NCBI GenBank assembly: GCA_035253645.1
Contig: DATFBW010000014.1
Coordinates: 1 to 11,716, forward strand
Source of the DNA: DASYRX01 sp035253645
GTDB taxonomy: Bacteria > Gemmatimonadota > Gemmatimonadetes > Gemmatimonadales > Gemmatimonadaceae
Reading direction: 5' to 3'
Length of the DNA: 11,716 bases
The notes beneath the pieces are model-generated. The model made no database searches. It saw nothing but the letters and a program-made list of their open reading frames with translations, and was not told where the DNA came from. Shown here one piece after another: positions 6,746 to 11,716 of the stretch. The position numbers were made by a program, and so were the translations under genes. Numbering within the stretch: the first letter of the stretch is position 1; every line of letters begins with the position of its first letter.

Positions 6746-7528
6746 ATGAGAATACGCCGATCCATCCGTGCGTTGTCGCATTTGCGTCCGCGTGTGTCCG
6801 CGGCGTCGCTCTTGGCCCTTGCGGTGACGTTGGTTGTGTCCGGCGCGTTAGGCGTCCTCGCCGCACAGCGCTGGCGCTTTACGTACGAACCAAACGTTCC
6901 ATACGACGGCCGCTACACGTTTGCACGGATCCGCTACACGGAGTATCGCAGCAACGGCTGGGCCTTCGACTATCCGCGCATGGAGCGTCACCTCATGACG
7001 ATGATGCAAGAGGTGACATCGCTGAAACCACACGTAGCCGGGAGCAATATCCACACGCTCGACGACCCCGAGCTGCTCAAATACCCCGTGGCCTACCTTT
7101 CGGAGCCGGGGTATTGGTATCCCAATGAAGAGGAAGTGCAGGGGTTACGCACGTACCTCGCGAAGGGCGGTTTTCTGATCGTCGACGACTTCATGCGGAG
7201 CGAGTGGATCAATTTCGAGCAGCAGATCCGGCGAGTCCTGCCTAACGCGCGCATCGATCGCCTCGATGTCTCCCATCCGATTTTCGACACCTTCTTTCAC
7301 ATCCGCACGCTCGAAATGAAGTACCCGCACAACCCCTATCTCGACGCGGAGTTTCTCGGTATTCACGAGGACAACGACCCGGGCCAGCGCTTGATGGTGA
7401 TCATCAATTACAACAATGACATCGGCGACTATATGGAGTGGTCGGACGACGGCTGGTGGCCGGTGAATATCACAAATGACGCCTACAAGCTGGCCATCAA
7501 TTACATCATTTACGGCCTCACCCGATGA
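6746..7528 (+). CDS. DUF4159-domain protein with N-terminal signal/anchor
   Basis: The 260-residue product (from ATG 6746) has a basic N-terminus (MRIRRSIRAL) and a hydrophobic segment at about 18-40, so it is likely exported or anchored by its N-terminus. The rest matches the DUF4159 pattern as I remember it: a TFARIRY motif (58-64), WAFDYPRME (72-80) and GGFLIVDDF (141-149), a Rossmann-like glutamine-amidotransferase-related fold. DIGDYMEW follows, and the protein ends with 'AINYIIYGLTR'. The function is unknown. In other genomes DUF4159 domains often sit beside MoxR ATPase/BatA-type genes; none are here. An ATG at 6725 would add seven residues within repeat DNA; neither start has a ribosome binding site. 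It contains one CGTTAGGC in each orientation (6846 and 7240). Domain assignment is fairly sure; role is open. Confidence 0.8.
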   Translation: MRIRRSIRALSHLRPRVSAASLLALAVTLVVSGALGVLAAQRWRFTYEPNVPYDGRYTFARIRYTEYRSNGWAFDYPRMERHLMTMMQEVTSLKPHVAGSNIHTLDDPELLKYPVAYLSEPGYWYPNEEEVQGLRTYLAKGGFLIVDDFMRSEWINFEQQIRRVLPNARIDRLDVSHPIFDTFFHIRTLEMKYPHNPYLDAEFLGIHEDNDPGQRLMVIINYNNDIGDYMEWSDDGWWPVNITNDAYKLAINYIIYGLTR

Positions 7529-7533
7529 GCCCA

Positions 7534-7648
7534 ACAGCGTTAACGCGGACAAACGCGGAGGCTAACCAAGACACACGCGGACAAAAGTTCTTGTTGGCAA
7601 AGCAGTCTTCGTGCGAGTCCGGGTCCGTCTGCGTTAGTCCGCGCTGTG
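7534..7648. repeat. Intergenic ACGCGGA repeats forming a long imperfect inverted repeat
   Basis: ACGCGGA occurs at 7543-7549, 7553-7559 (10-base period) and 7575-7581. Reverse-complement relatives lie at 7628-7644. The segment 7543-7559 pairs with 7628-7644 at 14 of 17 positions. Flanking ACAGCG (7534-7539) and CGCTGT (7643-7648) partly extend the pairing with a bulge. The loop is about 70 bases and has little obvious structure of its own. It appears to be a degenerate intergenic repeat related to the tract upstream of the DUF4159 gene. Confidence 0.55.
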
Positions 7649-7657
7649 GCTTTTTTT
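7628..7657 (+). terminator. Possible terminator after the DUF4159 gene
   Basis: The right arm of the long inverted repeat ends near 7648 and is followed by seven T residues (7651-7657), the longest T run in the window. This could end transcription of the DUF4159 transcript ahead of the rpsU promoter. The long loop is unlike a classic intrinsic terminator, so the call is weak. Confidence 0.3.
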
Positions 7658-7688
7658 GGCCTGGCGTCGGGATTGCAGATGAAAGCTG

Positions 7689-7718
7689 TTGACCACTCGG
7701 CAGGAACTACCCTAGACT
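7689..7718 (+). promoter_or_regulatory. Probable sigma-70-type promoter for rpsU
   Basis: TTGACC (7689-7694) and TAGACT (7713-7718) are separated by 18 bases. They lie in the only substantial intergenic stretch, after the T run. Initiation about 7 bases downstream would give a 5' leader of roughly 45 bases before the TTG start at 7769. The leader contains a small hairpin, CCGC-TCA-GCGG, just ahead of the GGGGGA ribosome binding site. The position before a ribosomal-protein gene supports the call. Confidence 0.5.
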
Positions 7719-7768
7719 TACGACTCGCTCAAAACTGCCCGCTCAGCGGCGACCTGGGGGAATCGCGT

Positions 7769-7957
7769 TTGTCCGAAGTCATCATCCACGACGAAGAGAA
7801 CTTTGAACGCGCGCTCAAGCGCTTCAAGAAAAAGATCGAGAAAGCCGGCATCCTTTCCGATCTTCGCAAGCACCGGCACTACGAGAAGCCTTCGGAGCGA
7901 CGGAAGCGCAAAATGAACGCGGCACGACGCAAAGGCCGGCGGCCGCGTCCAGCCTGA
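7769..7957 (+). CDS. rpsU: 30S ribosomal protein S21 (bS21)
   Basis: bS21 is a small basic protein near the 3' end of 16S rRNA that helps mRNA engagement at initiation. The 62-residue product begins MSEVIIHDEENFERALKRF, continues KKIEKAGILSDLRKHRHYEKPSERRKRK and ends in an Arg/Lys-rich tail, the full family pattern. The start is TTG at 7769, preceded by GGGGGA (7756-7761) with a 7-base spacer. The frame is open upstream to 7646 (with an ATG at 7679), but those residues are unlike S21 and cover the promoter and leader. It is the first gene after an apparent transcription break. mutS2 and dnaG follow, recalling the rpsU-dnaG-rpoD operon. Confidence 0.95.
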   Translation: MSEVIIHDEENFERALKRFKKKIEKAGILSDLRKHRHYEKPSERRKRKMNAARRKGRRPRPA

Positions 7958-8055
7958 GCACCCTCCCCAGTCGCGCGCCCCGTTAGGCGCTGCGTCCGCA
8001 CACCAGCGAGCCCGGTCCGGCGCGCGCCCGATCGGGCTCGCCGCGTCTCCGCCCC
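7958..8055. other. rpsU-mutS2 spacer with two hairpins
   Basis: This 98-base GC-rich gap holds a small hairpin, GCGCC (7975-7979) with GGCGC (7986-7990), whose loop and 3' arm contain the CGTTAGGC motif at 7981-7988. A much stronger hairpin is GCGAGCCCGGT (8006-8016) with ATCGGGCTCGC (8031-8041), perfect except for one G-U pair. There is no T run after either, so neither is a standard intrinsic terminator. No ribosome binding site precedes the mutS2 ATG. The larger hairpin could protect the rpsU transcript, cause partial termination, or limit mutS2 translation; this is inference. Confidence 0.55.
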
Positions 8056-10437
8056 ATGAACCGTCACGCGCTCGCCGTACTCGAGTATTCGCGCACACTG
8101 GCGCTCGTCGCCGGACGGTGCGCGTCGACACAAGGCGCACAGCGGATCCAGGCGTCGGAGCCAACGAGTGATCGCGTCGAGCTCGAACGCATTCATTCGC
8201 GCGTGGCGGCAGCGCGCGCTCTTGCCGAAGGCGACCTTGGTTGCCCGTCGGAAGCCATCCCCGAGGTAAATGAAGCGTTAGAACGGCTCCGCGTCGCTGG
8301 GAGTGTGTTGAGCGGCGAAGCATTAATGGGCCTCGCGACGCTCCTGCGCTCCTCGCGCCTAACGAATGCAGCGCTTGGTGATGACCGGCAACCGCCGCTC
8401 GCCATTGCCGTGTTGCGCGATCTGCGCGAGCGCCTTTTCGCCGCGCCAAAGCCGGAAGAACGTCTCGCAAAAGCCTTCGAACCCGATGGCGCCCTGCGTG
8501 ACGACGCCTCTCCTGCGCTACGCAATCTGCGGCGCGAGCTGCGCGCCGGCGAAAGCGAGCTGTTGGGGTTGCTCGAGCGCGCAATGCAGAAGCTCGAACC
8601 GCATCAGCGCGTCGCCGACATGTCCGTCACAATGCGTAACGGACGTTGGGTGATCCCTATCCGGCGCGAAGCCCGCGTTGCCGTGGGCGGTCTGGTGCAC
8701 GACGCGTCAGGGAGTGGCAACACGCTGTTCGTCGAACCCCCCGCCGCGATCGAGGCCTGCAATCGTTTGCGCGAGCTCGAGGCTGAAGAAGCGGCCGAGG
8801 TGGAGCGCATCCTCGCCGAGCTGACGGATGCAGTCCGCCCGCTGCATGAGGACCTCGTGCGGGCACTGGAAGCGTTGGTGGAGTTGGACACGTTACGGGC
8901 CCGGGCGCGTTTTGCGAGCGAATACCGGTGCGGCAACGTCGTGCTGGGCGAGCCAGCCGACGGATTCGCGATCCGCGATGGGCGGCATCCCCTCCTGCTC
9001 GCGCAAGGCATCGCCGTCGTCCCCTTCGACCTGACGATGGCACCTAACGAGCGGACGTTGCTCGTCTCCGGGCCCAACACCGGCGGCAAAACGGTCCTCC
9101 TCAAGTGCTTAGGGTTGTTCGCGACGCTCGCCCAGAGCGGCATCCCGGTGCCCGTAGCACCTGGCAGTCGCCTCGCCGTACTCGACGATGTGTTCGCGGA
9201 CATCGGTGACGAGCAATCCATCGAAGCGAGCCTGTCGACCTTCAGCGCTCACGTGAAGAACCTGGCTGAGATCCTGGCGCGCGCGACGCCACGCTCTCTC
9301 GTGCTGATCGACGAGCTGGGATCGGGAACCGATCCCGTCGAGGGTGCGGCGTTAGGCGGCGCCATCCTCGAAGCCCTTACAACGCGCGGCGTCCTTACGG
9401 TGGCGACGACGCATCTCGGGGCGCTCAAAGAGCTCGCGGCGGACACGCCGGGCGTCGTAAATGCGTCACTGCAGTTCGACGAGGAAGCGCTGGCACCGAC
9501 GTACCAGTTGATCAAAGGGTTGCCCGGGCGGTCGTACGGCCTACGCATTGCGCACCGCTTGCGGCTGCCGGACGATGTCCTGCGGCGGGCCGAGGAGCGT
9601 GTACCCAAATCCGAGCGCGACGTGAACGCGTTGCTCGCGACCTTGGAAGAACGCGAGCGCGCGCTCAGCGAACGCGAGCGCGACGTCGCGTCCTCACAGG
9701 AGTCGGCTTCTGCACGTGCCAAGCGTCTTGCCGAACGTGAGCGCAACGTGCGCGAGCGCGAACGGCGTGTGGAGCGCGAGTCGCGGCAGGAAGCGCGCCG
9801 GTTCCTGCTCGATGCCCGCTCCGACGTCGAGCGGACCATCAGGAGCCTCAAACAGAGCGAAAGCGATCAACTGGAAGCGGCGGCCAAGGAGGCCCGGCGA
9901 CGGATCGAAGAGCTGGCCGAGGTGCACAGCAAGGGGCTGGATGCCCTCGACGCAGCCGAAGCGGCGACGCCTAACGAGGAGGGTCGTGACGTCGGCGCAA
10001 TCTCCGCCGGCGACACCGTCGATGTGTTGTCATTGGGCGGGCGTCCAGCACGCGTTGTGGAAGTCCGCGGTGATGCGGCGCTCGTTGCATTCGACGCCGT
10101 CAAGTTGACGGTGGCGTTGACCGACGTCCGGCGCAGCGCGGCGGGCGCCAGCCCCGCGGTGCGCGTGCCGCTCCTGGGTGACGTTCCGGAGGTGCAGGCT
10201 CGGAACGAGATCGACGTGCGCGGAATGCGCGTCGATGAGATCGACGATGTCGTTATGCAGGCACTCGATGCCGCCATTCGCGCCGACCTCAAGTCGTTGC
10301 GCATCATTCATGGGAAAGGTACCGGCGCACTGCGCGCCCGCGTCGCCGAAATGCTGCAGAAGGACACGCGTGTCGCTGCGTTCCGGCTCGGTGCCTGGAA
10401 CGAGGGCGGCGCCGGGGTTACCGTAGCAGAGCTGTGA
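8056..10437 (+). CDS. mutS2: Endonuclease MutS2
   Basis: MutS2 is a MutS-family ATPase that lacks the mismatch-recognition domain; roles described in other bacteria are suppression of recombination and rescue of collided ribosomes. The 793-residue product starts MNRHALAVLEY. It has the ABC-type ATPase with Walker A GPNTGGKT (339-346) and Walker B VLIDE (416-420), followed by GSGTDP. A highly charged coiled coil (about 515-640) is dense in ERER/SERER repeats. A KOW-like segment spans roughly 650-700. A C-terminal Smr nuclease domain (about 718-793) carries IDVRG and H752-GKGTGALR. Length is normal. The ATG has no visible ribosome binding site and follows a strong hairpin. The stop overlaps the dnaG GTG by 4 bases. 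It carries four GTTAGG-type motifs, three of them on the reverse strand. Confidence 0.96.
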   Translation: MNRHALAVLEYSRTLALVAGRCASTQGAQRIQASEPTSDRVELERIHSRVAAARALAEGDLGCPSEAIPEVNEALERLRVAGSVLSGEALMGLATLLRSSRLTNAALGDDRQPPLAIAVLRDLRERLFAAPKPEERLAKAFEPDGALRDDASPALRNLRRELRAGESELLGLLERAMQKLEPHQRVADMSVTMRNGRWVIPIRREARVAVGGLVHDASGSGNTLFVEPPAAIEACNRLRELEAEEAAEVERILAELTDAVRPLHEDLVRALEALVELDTLRARARFASEYRCGNVVLGEPADGFAIRDGRHPLLLAQGIAVVPFDLTMAPNERTLLVSGPNTGGKTVLLKCLGLFATLAQSGIPVPVAPGSRLAVLDDVFADIGDEQSIEASLSTFSAHVKNLAEILARATPRSLVLIDELGSGTDPVEGAALGGAILEALTTRGVLTVATTHLGALKELAADTPGVVNASLQFDEEALAPTYQLIKGLPGRSYGLRIAHRLRLPDDVLRRAEERVPKSERDVNALLATLEERERALSERERDVASSQESASARAKRLAERERNVRERERRVERESRQEARRFLLDARSDVERTIRSLKQSESDQLEAAAKEARRRIEELAEVHSKGLDALDAAEAATPNEEGRDVGAISAGDTVDVLSLGGRPARVVEVRGDAALVAFDAVKLTVALTDVRRSAAGASPAVRVPLLGDVPEVQARNEIDVRGMRVDEIDDVVMQALDAAIRADLKSLRIIHGKGTGALRARVAEMLQKDTRVAAFRLGAWNEGGAGVTVAEL

Positions 10438-11716
10438 TCCCGGACGAAGAAGTCGACCGCATCCGCGAGGCCGCCGACATCGTGCAGATAATCGGCGAGC
10501 ACGTGCCGCTCCGTCGCGTCGGTAACGATTGGCGCGGACCCTGTCCGTTTCATCAAGGGACGCATCGCAACTTTTCCGTTTCCGCGCGCCGCAAGCTCTA
10601 TCACTGCTTCGTTTGTGACGAGAAGGGGAGCGTTTTCACATTCCTGCAGCGCCGTCTCGGCGTGGACTTTCCTACCGCCGTGCGCATGGCGGCGGAAAAA
10701 TCCGGTCTCGAAGTGCGGGAAGTACGCTCGCAGCGTGAGGGGCCGGATCCACGAGAGCCGCTCTGGGAGATTCAGACAGCGGCCGCGGAGTTTTTCCGTT
10801 CGGTTCTCTGGGACGACCCGTTAGGCGCTCCCGCTCGCGACTACTTGAGCGAACGTGGCGTGTCGCGCTCGCTCGCCGATCGCTTCCTGTTGGGCTTTGC
10901 GCCGCGGGAGATCGGCCTGCTGCGCGCCCACCTAGACTCGTTAGGCTATGCCCGGGAGCTTCAGCTCACTGCCGGCCTGCTCGTGCAACGGGAAGAGAGC
11001 GCGGAGCCACGGCCGCGTTTTCGCGGGCGACTCATGTTCCCGATTCACGATGTGAGCTCGCACATCGTCGGGTTCGGCGGCCGCCTCATCGGACCAGGGG
11101 AACCGAAATACCTCAACTCGGCGGAGTCACCGATCTTCGTAAAAGGGAAACTGTTGTATGGGCTGCATACCGCGCGTCTCGCTGCCCGTCGTGAAGACCG
11201 GCTATTTCTCGTGGAAGGCTATTTCGACGCGCTGCGCATTGTGGGTGCCGGACTGGAGAGCGTTGTGGCTCCGTTAGGCACGGCGCTGACGGCCGACCAG
11301 GCGCAGCTTTTGGCGCGGTATACGAAGAATGTGTATCTGCTGTACGACGGTGACGCCGCCGGACTGAAAGCCACGTTCCGCGCCGGCGACGAGCTGCTGC
11401 GCACGGGTGTGAGCGTTCGTGTCGTCACGTTTCCCGAAGGCGACGACCCCGACACTTTTGTCGCCCGCCAGGGAGCCGAAGGGCTCGAACGGCTCTTGGA
11501 CCGCTCCCTCGATGTCTTTGAGCGCAAAATGCAGATCTTGGAGCGCAGTGGCTGGTTCTCCGATCTCCCAAGGCGCCGAGCCGCGCTGGACCGCCTCCTT
11601 CCCACGCTGCGGGCGACGGCTGATCCGTTGCTGCGCGAGCTCTATATTGCCAGGGCAGCAGAGTCGTCGGGTGTGGATCGAACAGTGCTGGCGCGTGAGG
11701 TGATTGGAAGGGCCGA
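10434..11716 (+). CDS. dnaG: DNA primase DnaG, N-terminal part (3' truncated by window edge)
   Basis: DnaG makes RNA primers for DNA replication together with the replicative helicase. The GTG at 10434 overlaps the mutS2 stop in a GTGA, and the frame stays open to the window end (427 codons seen). The zinc-binding domain has C37-x2-H40 and C58-x2-C61 (CPFH ... CFVC). A primase core follows with FRGRLMFPI, GFGGR and the KYLNS..SPIFVKG block. The TOPRIM catalytic region shows EGYFD (261-265) and DGDAAG (305-310), whose acidic residues bind metal. The C-terminal helicase-interaction domain is outside. Expected continuation would be rpoD, as in the classic macromolecular synthesis operon. It contains three exact CGTTAGGC motifs (10819, 10939, 11272), all read as Leu-Gly. 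Confidence 0.97.
   Translation, partial: MIPDEEVDRIREAADIVQIIGEHVPLRRVGNDWRGPCPFHQGTHRNFSVSARRKLYHCFVCDEKGSVFTFLQRRLGVDFPTAVRMAAEKSGLEVREVRSQREGPDPREPLWEIQTAAAEFFRSVLWDDPLGAPARDYLSERGVSRSLADRFLLGFAPREIGLLRAHLDSLGYARELQLTAGLLVQREESAEPRPRFRGRLMFPIHDVSSHIVGFGGRLIGPGEPKYLNSAESPIFVKGKLLYGLHTARLAARREDRLFLVEGYFDALRIVGAGLESVVAPLGTALTADQAQLLARYTKNVYLLYDGDAAGLKATFRAGDELLRTGVSVRVVTFPEGDDPDTFVARQGAEGLERLLDRSLDVFERKMQILERSGWFSDLPRRRAALDRLLPTLRATADPLLRELYIARAAESSGVDRTVLAREVIGRA

Larger units (their letters stand above)
191..11279. repeat. Dispersed octamer CGTTAGGC (17 exact, 24 with GTTAGG core)
   Basis: Exact CGTTAGGC on the + strand begins at 627, 2971, 3587, 3653, 4352, 4760, 5649, 6846, 7981, 9350, 10819, 10939 and 11272. 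The reverse complement GCCTAACG begins at 1714, 7240, 8357 and 9969. One-base variants keeping the GTTAGG core begin at 191, 1173, 1806, 4487, 5865 and 6356 on the + strand, and at 9042 on the - strand. Copies are dispersed, not tandem, and almost all are within genes; only 7981 is intergenic. prmA and rpsU have none. From base composition alone fewer than one exact copy would be expected in this length on both strands. Confidence 0.85.

Noticed and set aside
7646..7768. Longer N-terminus for S21 (starts at 7646 or 7679)
   Set aside because: The extension is unlike S21, covers a promoter-like sequence, and TTG 7769 has a well-spaced GGGGGA.
7718..8584. Long reverse-strand open frame (288 codons) across rpsU and the start of mutS2
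   Set aside because: It is antisense to two clear genes, is Arg/Ala-rich low-complexity as expected for GC-rich shadow frames, and shows no family motif.
9249..9851. Reverse-strand open frame of 200 codons within mutS2
   Set aside because: Ser/Arg-rich mirror of the mutS2 coiled-coil codons; no independent coding signal.
191..11279. TTAGGC resembling nematode telomere repeat
   Set aside because: Copies are single and dispersed, never tandem, and sit in bacterial genes; the enrichment is of a longer octamer.
1..11716. tRNA, rRNA, CRISPR, prophage, insertion sequence or defence system
   Set aside because: No cloverleaf, direct-repeat array, transposase, integrase or defence-type domain seen; nearly all bases are accounted for by housekeeping genes.

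Overview
This window is a GC-rich (by eye a little over 60% G+C), densely packed bacterial chromosome segment. All twelve recognisable genes lie on the + strand. They are housekeeping genes: a GTPase, DNA processing, a heme chaperone, heat-shock control, rRNA and ribosomal-protein methylation, a ribosomal protein, recombination control and primase. Gene content, the Obg type without a C-terminal OCT domain, and the style of the DnaJ and DUF4159 proteins suggest Gemmatimonadota or a neighbouring phylum. That placement is recollection of family resemblance, not a search result.

Layout. Bases 1-363 are the 3' end of obg/cgtA. It overlaps dprA (344-1402), which is followed by hemW (about 1448-2572). 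The next block is hrcA (2583-3629), dnaJ (3634-4773), prmA (4770-5600), rsmE (5573-6361) and a HIT-family hydrolase (6327-6668), with gaps of a few bases or direct overlaps. It resembles the Firmicutes hrcA-grpE-dnaK-dnaJ-prmA-rsmE block, but grpE and dnaK are absent and no CIRCE operator is visible. A lone exported or membrane-anchored DUF4159 protein (about 6746-7528) follows. It is flanked on both sides by short intergenic tracts of degenerate 10-bp-period 'CACGGA/ACGCGGA' repeats. After a promoter-like sequence comes rpsU (7769-7957, TTG start), then mutS2 (8056-10437) and the 5' part of dnaG (10434 to the window edge). This is the rpsU-dnaG 'macromolecular synthesis' arrangement with mutS2 placed inside it.

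The genes fall into three functional groups. One is protein folding and ribosome modification (HrcA, DnaJ, PrmA, RsmE). One is initiation of translation and replication (S21, DnaG). The third is DNA transactions (DprA, MutS2). No mobile element, CRISPR array, tRNA, rRNA or defence system was seen.

The most unusual signal is not a gene. The octamer CGTTAGGC occurs 17 times exactly on the two strands, and its core GTTAGG occurs 24 times, spread about once per 0.5 kb through nearly every gene. It accounts for about two-thirds of the rare TTA leucine codons (always Leu-Gly). In the opposite orientation it gives mostly Pro-Asn. This looks like a genome-wide dispersed sequence tag (uptake-signal-like, HIP1-like, Chi/KOPS-like or a modification site) and is the main thing to follow up.
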